Assembly (NCBI GenBank): GCA_016717145.1
Contig: JADKGD010000009.1
Coordinates: forward strand, 1-64,000
Source: Saprospiraceae bacterium
GTDB lineage: Bacteria > Bacteroidota > Bacteroidia > Chitinophagales > Saprospiraceae
Reading direction: 5' to 3'
Length of the DNA: 64,000 nt
In this document: positions 36,373-46,212 of the stretch, piece after piece
Layout of the letters: the number at the start of each line of letters is the position of its first letter
How positions within the stretch are numbered: position 1 is the stretch's first letter
Made by a program: the position numbers and the translations under genes
Notes under the pieces: generated by a model
Told to the model about the DNA's origin: nothing
Database searches by the model: none
The model's input: the letters and a program-made list of their open reading frames with translations, nothing else

Positions 36373-36631
36373 ACAGTTGGTCATAAAAATAATATTTCTT
36401 TTTCTTCAATATTAAAGGCTCTAAACTTAACTTTATAGGTAAAAATGGGATAATTAAAATTTTTATTGCGTATATTGATAAAATTCTAAAAATTGCCTTA
36501 ACGCCATCAATAATACTCCAATAAAAAGGTTTTTACTTTTTAAGCAAATTATAAATTAATTTTACTTTCTTTGTATTCCTATTTTACGCTACACTGATAA
36601 TTAACCTGTTTTCACATTAAACAATCTGATA

Positions 36632-38410
36632 ATGTATCATTTTACAAAATCGTTCTTTTGTGTTGTTATAATATTACTAAACTACTCATTTTCAGCTTTG
36701 GCACAGACCAATATTGTCGTAAATGTCTTTGAAGATTTAAATGGAAATGGTATTCAGAATGGTGGTGAACCAACGGCGCCGATTACGCCGGAACTGTGGT
36801 TGGACTCAGAGCCAAATGGTTCATATGAAACACAAATTTTTATACCCGCATTTATTGGAGGTCAGTTTACAGGTGTTCCCAATGGAAACTATGAAGTAAG
36901 ATATCCATCACCTTCGGGTTCTTATATACGAACGACTATTGCCAATAATCAAGTTATAACTTCCGGTCCAAACATCTTTCTTGAAGTCGGATATTATCTG
37001 CCCGCTACAATTGGAGATTATGTATGGGAAGATGTAAATGGAAATGGTATTCAGAATGGTGGTGAACCTGGAATTTTGGGCGTAAGCGTTGATCTGAACG
37101 GTACCGATGGTCTTGGAAATGCCGTCAATTTAAATGATGTCACTAATGCAAGTGGTATATATACTTTTACTAATGTGCCTCCTGGCAATTATACGATAAG
37201 TTTTAATTTACCAAGTGCCAATCACTTTTTTAGCAAACCCGATAATACCATTGATACTAATGACAGTGATGCAAATCAGGTCACAGGTGATGCTCCTGCA
37301 TTTTCTGTCATAAGCGATCAGGTCATAACCAATATTGATGCAGGAATGTATATCGGAGCGACCATTAGTAATTTTGTTTGGGAAGACCTGAATGGTAATG
37401 GTATTCAGGATGGTGGCGAACCTGGTTTTCCTGGTGTTAATGTTAACCTTAACGGAACGGACGGCGCTGGAACGCCTGTTAGTTTGGGACCAATAGCCAG
37501 CAATGGAGCCGGAAATTATATATTTAGTAATCTTCCTCCGGGTACTTATGTAATTAGCTTTGGACCATTACCTGCAAATCATTTTTTCTCATTAGCCAAT
37601 CAAACTATTCCTGCAAATGATTCAAACCCAAATCCTTTGACAGGAGTCTGTCCTTCAGTAACCGTCATCAGTAATCAGGATGTAGACGACGTTGATGCAG
37701 GACTTTTTGAAGCAGTAAGCATTGGAAATTATGTATGGGAAGATGTAAATGGCAACGGTATTCAGGATGGTGGCGAACCCGCACTGGCAGGAATAAATAT
37801 CTCTATTAAAACTTCACTTGGCGGACCTGTTACCAAAGCAGATGGAACGCCAGCAAATCCCGTGGTATCAAGTGGAGCAGGTGCTTATATTTTTGATGTG
37901 TTAAGGCCTGGTAGCTATATTATAAATTTTGCGACAAATCTGGTTGGACCAAACTATTACAGGACTTCAAAAAATGCAGGCGGACCAACCGTAGACAGTG
38001 ATGCAAATGTACTGACAGGTGATTCCGATATAATTACAACCGTTTCAGCTGACCAGAAAACAGATGTTGATGCCGGTTATTTTAGGGCAGGAACCATCGG
38101 TGATAAAACGTGGATAGATTTTAATGGAAACGGGACTCAGGATGATCCTTCTCCATTAGGTGGTGTTAGTGTAGCGATTACTGACAACCTTGGAGGTGCT
38201 GTAACTAACGTGTTGGGCGCAGGCGTAGGTCCCGTAGTCTCAGATGGTGCCGGTGCTTATTCTTTTCCAAATCTTAAACCAGGAATGTACAAACTTACAT
38301 TCACTGCCCCGGCTGGATATTTTCCTACCAAACTAAATAAAACCGGTGGCGCTACCGATATCACAGATACTGATGATGACTCGGATGTTGATCAGGGAAT
38401 GCAAACATGA
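36632..38410 (+). CDS. Giant SdrD-type surface protein, part 1 (N-terminal)
   Basis: First 592 residues of one very long gene (36632-43960) that is now in four frames. A signal peptide (ending FSALAQ) is followed by five SdrD B-like modules, each starting with a variant of GDYVWEDVNGNGIQNGGEPG and ending in a DSDANQVTGD/VDAGMY-type motif. These are calcium-binding prealbumin-like repeats that form stiff stalks on cell-surface proteins. The frame breaks after DDDSDVDQGMQ at 38405, where the next frame takes over directly. Confidence 0.88.
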   Translation: MYHFTKSFFCVVIILLNYSFSALAQTNIVVNVFEDLNGNGIQNGGEPTAPITPELWLDSEPNGSYETQIFIPAFIGGQFTGVPNGNYEVRYPSPSGSYIRTTIANNQVITSGPNIFLEVGYYLPATIGDYVWEDVNGNGIQNGGEPGILGVSVDLNGTDGLGNAVNLNDVTNASGIYTFTNVPPGNYTISFNLPSANHFFSKPDNTIDTNDSDANQVTGDAPAFSVISDQVITNIDAGMYIGATISNFVWEDLNGNGIQDGGEPGFPGVNVNLNGTDGAGTPVSLGPIASNGAGNYIFSNLPPGTYVISFGPLPANHFFSLANQTIPANDSNPNPLTGVCPSVTVISNQDVDDVDAGLFEAVSIGNYVWEDVNGNGIQDGGEPALAGINISIKTSLGGPVTKADGTPANPVVSSGAGAYIFDVLRPGSYIINFATNLVGPNYYRTSKNAGGPTVDSDANVLTGDSDIITTVSADQKTDVDAGYFRAGTIGDKTWIDFNGNGTQDDPSPLGGVSVAITDNLGGAVTNVLGAGVGPVVSDGAGAYSFPNLKPGMYKLTFTAPAGYFPTKLNKTGGATDITDTDDDSDVDQGMQT

Positions 38411-40881
38411 CTTTTGATATCGACATCGTATCCGGTGAAGTAGAAATGGGTGTTGACGGCGGATTTTACAAAGCTGTCACAATTGGCAACTTCGTATGGC
38501 ATGATGCAGACGCTGATGGCATACAGGATGCGGGTGAATCTGGCTTGGCTGGTGTTACTCTGACTTTGGTGAGCTTTAGCGGTGTCACCACTGATGTTAA
38601 TAACAATCCGTTGGTGCCGGTTGTTTCTGATGCTGCAGGTATGTATCAGTTTACCAACATAAGACCTGAAGAATATGAAATCCAGGTTACAGCACCGCCA
38701 ATGTGGTTTTTTTCTGATCAGAATGTAGGCGCAAATGATAATGTGGATAGTGATTTCAGGGCAGATGGTTTTCTTGGAGCAAAATATCAATTCAATTCTG
38801 ATGACAATTTTACAAATTTTGATGCCGGTTTATATAAAAACATTATCATCATTGGTCAGGTATGGCTGGAACAGGATGATGATGGCTTTCTAGCTGTCAC
38901 TGAAGCTTTATCAGGCAATGTAGAAGTCGAATTACTTGAAGGTGCGAATGTTATTGCAACATCAATCACAAATGCCACGGGAGAGTATATGTTCTCCGTT
39001 AAACCAGGCGATTATGTCATTTCGATTACAAGTAATAATTTTGGGCCTGGAAATACGCTTAACGGCGTGATCAGTTGTACACCGACCTTTGATCCTAACA
39101 ATAATATAGACCTGGATGACAATGGCTCAGGACCGACCTTAGGACCAGTAAATACAGCTCAGGTAAGTTTTCGTTGCGGCGAAGAACCGGATCCGGACGG
39201 CGTTACCAACAATACCATTGACTTTTGTTTTAAATTTGATTGTACAGTACCTAACGCTCTCGCAGCTCCTTCATGTGGTACCGTTATGGATACTTTTTGT
39301 GATCTGCAGCAATTGGACCTGGGTTGTGCCAGAATGCCATCGCCGCCGGTTGTTGGTCCGGCTCCAAGTCCGTTGTGTAATGGACAGGGTACACCTCAGA
39401 ACATGTCCTGGTTCGCATTTATAGCCGGAAACGGTAACTATTCTATCGAAATAGAACCATTCGCTTGCACGACAGTACCTCCTAATAGTATTGGTATTCA
39501 GACTGGTATCTATGAAAACTGCAATTTTACGGATCCTATATTTTGTATGGCCACCTGTACCACGAGCCCCGTCCAGATACCCAGTGACGTTCTTACACCA
39601 GGAAATACCTATTTTTTCTGGCTCGATGGTTGTTCAGGTAGTATATGCAGCTATAATATAAATATACTTGGGACATTTGAAATATTTACCATTCCGGAAC
39701 CAACAGAAGTGGTTTGTACTTCACCAATCTGTAGTCCTATTTGTCCTAATAATATAATAAATCTTGTCGTCAACTCAGGGTATGAAAACCTCAACTTTAA
39801 GTTTAAATGGAAAATAACCTCACCTTCCGGAGTGGTAACATATATTGTCACTGATGTGAATAAACTTGATTATACACCGACGGAATTGGGTATATATACT
39901 TTTGAAATAAATCAAATTACTAATAAATGCTCTAATAGTTTCACAACCAAGTCGATAACTATTGAAGTAAAACATCCTGCCAACGAAAATTTTGGTTTGG
40001 TAAAATTATGTCCTGATGAACTGCCAGGTTATGCAGGCCCAGTTGCTGACGAAATGAACAATCCCGATCCTAATGGAGACCTTATAAACGGTTGGCAAAA
40101 AAGTCCTTTTACCTTTGTAGCAGGACCAAACGTCACAACCATTATGAAAGACGGTTGTATATACAATCAACAGGTTACCATAATGCCATACGTGCTAAGT
40201 CCACCTACGAATATCAGGGAAATTTTGTGTGAAAACGAATTTCCTTATCTTGTGGGCAATGAGTACATAACAGATGCGACCAATGGCATTACAACAATTA
40301 TCATTGATGATGCAAACGGATGCGACAGTACGATTAATGTTGAGTTAATAAAACTTGCCCTTTACGGTATCGTATTGGAAGAGGGTTGTGTGAACAATGG
40401 ATTTCAGCTAAAATTCATGTATACAGAATTGACATATCCTGGCGTGACCTATGAAATAAAATGGAAAAATAGTTTAGGAGTGTACCTCAACGATAATGAT
40501 CCGGATGCCGATCCTACCACAATGATTGTGCCTTCCAGCGGAACATATTATGTAGAGATAAAAATGATCATGGAGGGCAAAACATGTTATTCTGATACAC
40601 CTTATGTTTTGAATATTGGGAATTTAACACCTGCTACTCCAGTAGCTGCTGTGGCATGGGATGATAAATTTTGTGCTGACAATGTACTGAAAACCTATAC
40701 TGCAACGAGTCCTGATGGCAATACCAATTTCCTTTGGACCTATCCTGCAACAGTAACCTCAGTTTCTGGTCAGGGCACCTCAACTTTATCTATCCTTTGG
40801 GGCAACTCATTGGGTGGGAACAGTATGTGTAGTTACCACAAACTCATGTGGTCAGAGTCTGCCTTATTGTCAAACATTTGA
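38407..40881 (+). CDS. Giant SdrD-type surface protein, part 2
   Basis: Continuation without a real start codon. It has two more SdrD-type modules (IGNFVWHDADADGIQDAGE and IIGQVWLEQDDDGFLAVTE), then a cysteine-rich segment (about 280-430: CDLQQLDLGCARMPSP, SWFAFIAGNGNYSIEI, FFWLDGCSGSICSYNI) resembling secreted adhesion or pre-peptidase-type domains, then PKD/Ig-like modules. The frame fails after LSILWGNSLGG near 40815; the correct text continues as TVCVVTTNSCGQSLPYC in part 3. Confidence 0.85.
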   Translation: MTFDIDIVSGEVEMGVDGGFYKAVTIGNFVWHDADADGIQDAGESGLAGVTLTLVSFSGVTTDVNNNPLVPVVSDAAGMYQFTNIRPEEYEIQVTAPPMWFFSDQNVGANDNVDSDFRADGFLGAKYQFNSDDNFTNFDAGLYKNIIIIGQVWLEQDDDGFLAVTEALSGNVEVELLEGANVIATSITNATGEYMFSVKPGDYVISITSNNFGPGNTLNGVISCTPTFDPNNNIDLDDNGSGPTLGPVNTAQVSFRCGEEPDPDGVTNNTIDFCFKFDCTVPNALAAPSCGTVMDTFCDLQQLDLGCARMPSPPVVGPAPSPLCNGQGTPQNMSWFAFIAGNGNYSIEIEPFACTTVPPNSIGIQTGIYENCNFTDPIFCMATCTTSPVQIPSDVLTPGNTYFFWLDGCSGSICSYNINILGTFEIFTIPEPTEVVCTSPICSPICPNNIINLVVNSGYENLNFKFKWKITSPSGVVTYIVTDVNKLDYTPTELGIYTFEINQITNKCSNSFTTKSITIEVKHPANENFGLVKLCPDELPGYAGPVADEMNNPDPNGDLINGWQKSPFTFVAGPNVTTIMKDGCIYNQQVTIMPYVLSPPTNIREILCENEFPYLVGNEYITDATNGITTIIIDDANGCDSTINVELIKLALYGIVLEEGCVNNGFQLKFMYTELTYPGVTYEIKWKNSLGVYLNDNDPDADPTTMIVPSSGTYYVEIKMIMEGKTCYSDTPYVLNIGNLTPATPVAAVAWDDKFCADNVLKTYTATSPDGNTNFLWTYPATVTSVSGQGTSTLSILWGNSLGGNSMCSYHKLMWSESALLSNI

Positions 40882-43501
40882 AATAACACCTATACCACTT
40901 GCTGATTTTGATGTAGATCCGATCATCTGTGTGGATAGTACTGCAAGTGCCTTTTTTACACTTGCTTCACAGCCGGGTTATGTTTACAACTGGTCACTTT
41001 CAGGCGGAAGCATTATTTCTTCTCCCAATTCAAATGGTATTGATACACTTGAAATAAACTGGTCAGATCCGGGACTTAAATATATTAACTTACAGCTTGA
41101 AAACAATGGTTGTCAATCTGTCATAAAAAAAGATTCCGTTCAGGTAATTGACAATCAAAATCCTCCTGCTATTGGTTGTAATCCTGAAGCCAATCAAATA
41201 GAATTTTATTGGACACCATTACCTGGTCAAACAGCTTCAATTGTCAATGTATTATCAGGTCAAAGCGGTATGCAGATAGGCAATACATATCTTGTGACTG
41301 GTCTGGTTCCCGGCGTGGAAGTGCAGATAGAAATAACAAATATAACTAACCACCCTTGTGGTAACCTCTTAAGCAGCGGGTCATGCATCACTCAGAATTG
41401 TATACCTGAAAATATTTCAATTAATCCGTGGCAGCCAATCTGCCTTACAAGTAACTATCCTTTGATAAATCTTAAAGACTCCGTTGTCTCAGGGACTCAA
41501 AATGGTACCTACAAATTTACAGGTACCGGTGTGGTTGATGATGTTAATGGAATTTTTGACGCAAAGGTGGCCGGTATTGGCAAACATCAAATCAGGTTGA
41601 TATATACTGACGCCACAGGTTGTATTTCTGCTGCTGCATTTACAGAAATTGAAATCAACGGCATTCCAACATCTACTTTTATTGCGGACAACATAATATG
41701 TCAGGACAGTCTGGCTACCATTAATTATAACGGAAATATTGTTTCCGGAGGCTCATTTATTTGGAGTTTAGGCAAGGACTCTATTCCACCATCATCATAC
41801 CAATATCCTTTTAAGGTAGGATGGTCGACACCCGGAAACAAGATACTTTCTTTGGTGACAGAAAAAAATGGATGTACTTCAAATCTTACTACTATTAACG
41901 TTAAGGTGGAACCTAGGATAGTACCGGTTGTCATCTCCTGCCCTATCATCGGTGCTACAGTAATGACATTTGATTGGAATGATGTCCCAAATACTTCAGG
42001 TTATAGTGTAACTTTAAATGGGCAAAGTCAACCAAATTCGGCACAATCCATGTTGTCTTTAAATAATTTGTCTGTTTTAAAAGATTATACCATAATCGTA
42101 AAAGCCAATAGTAATAATGCCTGCCCTGGTGTTGCAGATACATTGATATGCAAAACCCTTGATTGTCCGCTAGTCACTATTAAATTTTCAATTCCTGATT
42201 CTACCATATGTTTTGGACCTAATTTACCTAATATTGATATCAATGCAACAATTAGCGGTGGTCTTCAGTCAGCAAATCAAACGCTGACATGGTCCGGAGG
42301 TACTTACATAAATGCAAGCACTGGCGTATTCAATCCCAATCTTGCCGGAATTGGAACACATAATATTAAATTGTCTTTGGTCGATGGCACCTGCCTGAAA
42401 GACACAAGCATGAAAATAACCATTATCGCAAAACCCGTTTCGACCTTCACCGGCAAAACAAACATATGTATTACAGATAATTATGAAGTAACATATACAG
42501 GCACATCAAATCTGCCACTAAAATGGAAATTGCCGTCTGGTGTTACCTCGACTCCAGTGAATGGTCAACCTGCCAAGTTCAAAATTACTTTCCCTAAGGA
42601 TGGCGTATATGACCTCAAACTGGTAAGTGGCAATGCAAATTGTGTGTCAGATACTACTAAGCTTACTGTAAAAGTTGATCCGGAGCTGATGGCGGTTGCT
42701 ATTAATTGCAAACAAACTACTACAAGCGTAGATTTTGATTGGAACAACATTATTGACAATTGTGTCACCGGGTATAAAGTATTTATCAACAATGTTGCGA
42801 AAGGCACACAAACTAACCTTAACTACAATTTAAATAACCTGATGACAGGAGAAAAAGTAGAAATACGTATTGAGCCAGTAACGATTTGTGCTTGTCCATC
42901 AATACCTTCTGTGAAGGTCTGCGAAGCAAAACTATGCCCTGCGATTACCACAAAACTCTCCAGTCCTTTTACAGCTTTTTGTGAAGGTTCAAAAACAACT
43001 GCTTTCCAGCTCATATCAACAGAGACAGGAACAAATGGTACAGGTACAGGTGTATGGTCAGGAAGTAATGTAAATGCAACAGGTTTGTTTAACCCTTTAA
43101 ATATTGTGCCCGGGGTTTACAAATCATTCTATACTTTTAGTGAGGATAATTGTGACTACAAAGACAGTATCTTGATTGAAGTATTTGACTTGCCTGAAGT
43201 AAGTACAGAAACGATTCAGCCTGATTGTTATCTTGAAAATACAGGGCAGGCTAACGTGTCTACTTTAAACGGTAAACCGGCATATAGTTATACACTTAAT
43301 GGTCTTGCTAAGACACTACCTTTGATAGATCTTACTCCGGCGGCATATGAGCTTGTCGTTACGGATGTCAATAATTGTACTGATGCTAATTCATTTACCA
43401 TCAAATCTGCAGATGTACCTACGCTTGTTTTGTCTGGAAATACTAACATCACAAGTGGATTACTGACAGAATTAACAGCGACAACCACAGGATTGGAATA
43501 A
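40814..43501 (+). CDS. Giant SdrD-type surface protein, part 3
   Basis: About 890 residues of alternating PKD/Ig-like and fibronectin-like modules, with repeating DFDWNNI/TFDWNDVPNTSGYSV and CKTLDCP/CITQNC cysteine motifs, typical of long Bacteroidota secreted proteins. The last module (QPDCYLENTGQANVSTL) is of the SprB-repeat type. The frame ends at 43501 after TTTGLE; the same protein continues one base on as TIDSIVWVDSKG. No enzymatic domain is visible. Confidence 0.85.
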   Translation: MGTVCVVTTNSCGQSLPYCQTFEITPIPLADFDVDPIICVDSTASAFFTLASQPGYVYNWSLSGGSIISSPNSNGIDTLEINWSDPGLKYINLQLENNGCQSVIKKDSVQVIDNQNPPAIGCNPEANQIEFYWTPLPGQTASIVNVLSGQSGMQIGNTYLVTGLVPGVEVQIEITNITNHPCGNLLSSGSCITQNCIPENISINPWQPICLTSNYPLINLKDSVVSGTQNGTYKFTGTGVVDDVNGIFDAKVAGIGKHQIRLIYTDATGCISAAAFTEIEINGIPTSTFIADNIICQDSLATINYNGNIVSGGSFIWSLGKDSIPPSSYQYPFKVGWSTPGNKILSLVTEKNGCTSNLTTINVKVEPRIVPVVISCPIIGATVMTFDWNDVPNTSGYSVTLNGQSQPNSAQSMLSLNNLSVLKDYTIIVKANSNNACPGVADTLICKTLDCPLVTIKFSIPDSTICFGPNLPNIDINATISGGLQSANQTLTWSGGTYINASTGVFNPNLAGIGTHNIKLSLVDGTCLKDTSMKITIIAKPVSTFTGKTNICITDNYEVTYTGTSNLPLKWKLPSGVTSTPVNGQPAKFKITFPKDGVYDLKLVSGNANCVSDTTKLTVKVDPELMAVAINCKQTTTSVDFDWNNIIDNCVTGYKVFINNVAKGTQTNLNYNLNNLMTGEKVEIRIEPVTICACPSIPSVKVCEAKLCPAITTKLSSPFTAFCEGSKTTAFQLISTETGTNGTGTGVWSGSNVNATGLFNPLNIVPGVYKSFYTFSEDNCDYKDSILIEVFDLPEVSTETIQPDCYLENTGQANVSTLNGKPAYSYTLNGLAKTLPLIDLTPAAYELVVTDVNNCTDANSFTIKSADVPTLVLSGNTNITSGLLTELTATTTGLE

Positions 43502-43522
43502 ACTATTGATTCTATCGTATGG

Positions 43523-43960
43523 GTGGATTCAAAAGGAATAATCGTTTGCAGCGGGAAAACATGCCAATCTGTAAAAGTCGCTCCACTTGAGGACGAAAGA
43601 TATTGTGTTACCGTATATTATAATGATGGTTGTAATGTGAATGAGTGTATAGATGTAATTGTCAAAAAAATTGTTGTCATTACTGTACCAAACGTTTTCT
43701 CACCTGATGGAAATAACACTACATTTTATATAGAAGCTTACGAAACAATAAAGACCATAAAATCTATGAGTATCTTCGATAGATGGGGAAATCTTGCCTT
43801 TTTTAAGGAAAACATTGCCGCCGGTGATAAAACCCAGGGTTGGAATGGTAAATTCAACAACTCAGATGCCATTGTACGAGGGGTTTTTGTATACAAAATA
43901 GAAATTGAGACCATTGAAGGCAAAATAGAAATGTTTGTGGGTGATGTAACGGTGCTATAA
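43523..43960 (+). CDS. Giant surface protein, part 4: type B T9SS sorting domain
   Basis: C-terminal end of the 2,400-residue protein. It has the gliding-motility-associated C-terminal domain used by the type IX secretion system: TVPNVFSPDGNNTTFYIEAY, then SMSIFDRWGNLAFFKENI, NGKFNNSDAIVRGVFVYKIE and a final VGDVTVL. The protein is therefore exported across the outer membrane by T9SS and probably attached or released at the surface. PorT, a T9SS component, is encoded at 47918-48628. A terminator follows. Confidence 0.9.
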   Translation: MDSKGIIVCSGKTCQSVKVAPLEDERYCVTVYYNDGCNVNECIDVIVKKIVVITVPNVFSPDGNNTTFYIEAYETIKTIKSMSIFDRWGNLAFFKENIAAGDKTQGWNGKFNNSDAIVRGVFVYKIEIETIEGKIEMFVGDVTVL

Positions 43961-43984
43961 AATAATCAATATTAAGCAAAATAA

Positions 43985-44018
43985 AGACCTGATAAATACT
44001 ATCGGGCTTTTGTTTTTT
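43985..44018 (+). terminator. Terminator after the giant surface-protein gene
   Basis: CCTGATA and TATCGGG pair (one G-U) around AATAC, followed by a T-rich run. It lies 25-58 bp after the stop codon and before the B12 riboswitch promoter. Confidence 0.7.
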
Positions 44019-44058
44019 AAATCTTTCCGTTTCATTGCGTGATTCACTTATTAGATTG

Positions 44059-44066
44059 TACTTTTG
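44059..44066 (+). promoter_or_regulatory. -7 box of the B12 uptake operon
   Basis: TACTTTTG matches TAnnTTTG and is followed after 4 bp by the first strand of the riboswitch P1 stem. This fits a transcript starting directly at the riboswitch. Confidence 0.6.
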
Positions 44067-44070
44067 TATA

Positions 44071-44230
44071 TTATTGGTTGTACTTTAATTAGTGCATTAA
44101 TAGGGAATCCGGTGCAAATCCGGAACTATACCCGTAGCTGTAATTTTCATAAAAGCCAAGGCAATGTACCACTGTCAATTCATGATGGGAAGGTGCCAAA
44201 GGTGAAAAGAGTCAGAAGACCTGCCAATAA
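44071..44230 (+). ncRNA. Cobalamin riboswitch
   Basis: The core landmarks of the B12 aptamer are present in order: AGGGAATCCGGTGCAAATCC, then GGAACTATACCCGTAGCTGT, a peripheral stem region, and the B12 box GTCAGAAGACCTGCC (44211-44225). The closing P1 stem is exact: TTATTGG (44071-44077) with CCAATAA (44224-44230). It lies about 125 bp before the receptor start and should reduce expression when adenosyl- or methylcobalamin is abundant. Confidence 0.95.
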
Positions 44231-44353
44231 ATATTATTGTATTGACTTTCGGGATGAAAGGTCGGACAAAATGAATAAATATTTGGCTTATAAGCTTTGT
44301 GACTTATGCCGATTATTTATTTCTATTTGTTATTCGGCTTTCCAAAACGGAAA

Positions 44354-45223
44354 ATGATTAACAAAGTGAACAACACATACCAATATTGGCTTCTTCTTTT
44401 TATTAGTTTAACGGTTGTCTTTACGCTGAAAGGGCAAAGACAATACCTCCTTGATTCGATTAAGATCATTGAATCAAGGCCTTATGCTGATGATTTATTA
44501 AAGGCTGATCTGAATTCCAGTGATTCTTTCGAACTCGATACCCCAGAGTTTTTGAAGGGGTTAAAAAGTGGTCAGGTTCAGATAAATTCGCCCGGAGGTT
44601 TAGTCACATTGCTCAATCGTGGCATGTCAAACAGACAACTCAATGTGCAATGGAATGGCGCAAATATTCAAAGTATCGTCAACGGCAGTTTTGATTTAAG
44701 TTTGATTCCAACTTCACTATTTAATAACATGTCTTTTTACACAGTCGGATCACCTGCATTAAATGGTAATAACTCCATGGCTGGCACCTTTCAAATATCG
44801 AATTCAGAAGACCGTATTCCACTTAAAGTTTGTGCTTCCTTATCTTCAATGTACAATATTAATACCAGTGTATTGTCTCATTTTAAGACAGGAAGATTTG
44901 AACATAATATAGGAATAGATTATATTTATGATAAAAACAAATTTAAATATTTTAACGGCTTAGAAATTAAGGAAAGGTCATCAACAGATTTTCAAAACAT
45001 GAATCTGCTTTATCGGGGCAAATATTATCTCACACACAATCAATCATTGGCCTTTGACACATGGTTTCAACAATCAGACAGACGTATACCAGTCAGTATT
45101 ACTTCAGCTGAAACAGTGCAAAAACAACATGACAAAAATTTGCGTTTAAATCTTAAACATATTTTTTTATTTAAAACTATTAGTTTATATACCAGTGCTT
45201 TATATATGGTTGAAAAATCTTAA
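44354..45223 (+). CDS. btuB: BtuB-like TonB-dependent cobalamin receptor, N-terminal part
   Basis: The ATG at 44354 gives a signal peptide (YQYWLLLFISLTVVFTLKGQ) followed by a plug domain: GGLVTLLNRGMSNRQLNVQW, then FDLSLIPTSLFNNMSFYTVG and NGNNSMAGTFQI. The first barrel strands follow. There is no carboxypeptidase-like N-terminal extension. The cobalamin riboswitch directly upstream identifies the cargo as B12 or a related corrinoid. The frame ends at 45223 because of an extra A in an A5 run (VEKS), and the barrel continues in the next entry. Total intact size is about 610 residues. Confidence 0.85.
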   Translation: MINKVNNTYQYWLLLFISLTVVFTLKGQRQYLLDSIKIIESRPYADDLLKADLNSSDSFELDTPEFLKGLKSGQVQINSPGGLVTLLNRGMSNRQLNVQWNGANIQSIVNGSFDLSLIPTSLFNNMSFYTVGSPALNGNNSMAGTFQISNSEDRIPLKVCASLSSMYNINTSVLSHFKTGRFEHNIGIDYIYDKNKFKYFNGLEIKERSSTDFQNMNLLYRGKYYLTHNQSLAFDTWFQQSDRRIPVSITSAETVQKQHDKNLRLNLKHIFLFKTISLYTSALYMVEKS

Positions 45224-46184
45224 TTTTATAACAAATAGTATTAATTCAATATCACATGTCCGTGTATTTATTGGCATGATTGAATGTATTGAAGCTAAAA
45301 ATAATAATTATTACACATCTTTTAGATATCGTCGTGATGTATCATCCCCAAATTTTTATTTGAATACACATACCAGACAGACATTCAGCCTCTCCATGTC
45401 AAAAAAATGGCCATATGGTCTTAATACCAATGGTCAGTTGTCAATGAGGCAAGATGTGGTAAATAACTCATTTATGCCGTTATCAATGTCTTATTTGTTT
45501 TCACACAAATCTTTTGTCATCAACCTGTCACGCAATTACAACTTACCTGGACTCAACGATCTTTATTGGCCTTCAGGCGGAAATCCGGATCTTAAAACAG
45601 AAAAAAGTTTACAGATGGAATTGAGTCATACGCATAGTTTTCCAATATTTGATCTTAACATCAAAACTTATATAAATTCCGTAAATAACTGGATACAGTG
45701 GTCTCCTCAAAATAATGGGCTGTGGTCTGCGTACAATCAAAAAAAAGTTTTGAGCAGAGGAATTGAAATAGGCTTGTCCAATAAATACCTTATTAAAAAA
45801 GTGGCATTTTTTACATCTGCTGATTATAGTTTTAACAAAACTACTGCGATAGAACATTACTATGATAAAAGTCAGATCGGTAAACAATTAATTTATATCC
45901 CTATGCATAAGGCTTCAGCTAGTACAGAGGTCCAATGGAAAAACCACGGAATGAGAATTAAATATACTTTCACGGGCAAAAGATATGATACTTCTGACAA
46001 TACAAATCCGCTAAATGCCATTCATCTGCTTGATTTACATTATTTTTATTCTATTAAACAATGGAAATGGGAGGTATCCATTAATAATATCCTGAATGAA
46101 GATTATGCCATAATAAGATACTTCCCCATGCCTTTAAGAAATCTTAACATATCATGCGCTTATACCCCAAAATTTACTAAATAA
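45195..46184 (+). CDS. btuB: BtuB-like receptor, C-terminal barrel
   Basis: Second frame of the same gene, effectively starting at LNFITNSINS after the slip near 45216. It encodes the remaining barrel strands of the receptor, including FVINLSRNYNLPGLNDLYWP, a TonB-receptor landmark followed by GGNPDLKTEKS, and NILNEDYAIIRYFPMPLRN near the end. The apparent start codon at 45195 overlaps the previous frame and is not a real start. The next gene starts 28 bp after the stop. Confidence 0.85.
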   Translation: MLYIWLKNLNFITNSINSISHVRVFIGMIECIEAKNNNYYTSFRYRRDVSSPNFYLNTHTRQTFSLSMSKKWPYGLNTNGQLSMRQDVVNNSFMPLSMSYLFSHKSFVINLSRNYNLPGLNDLYWPSGGNPDLKTEKSLQMELSHTHSFPIFDLNIKTYINSVNNWIQWSPQNNGLWSAYNQKKVLSRGIEIGLSNKYLIKKVAFFTSADYSFNKTTAIEHYYDKSQIGKQLIYIPMHKASASTEVQWKNHGMRIKYTFTGKRYDTSDNTNPLNAIHLLDLHYFYSIKQWKWEVSINNILNEDYAIIRYFPMPLRNLNISCAYTPKFTK

Positions 46185-46212
46185 ACTAAATTATTTTATA
46201 AAAAATATTATC

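Noticed and set aside
44064..44357. 97-codon open frame before btuB
   Set aside because: It coincides with the cobalamin riboswitch and its leader; the RNA landmarks explain the sequence.
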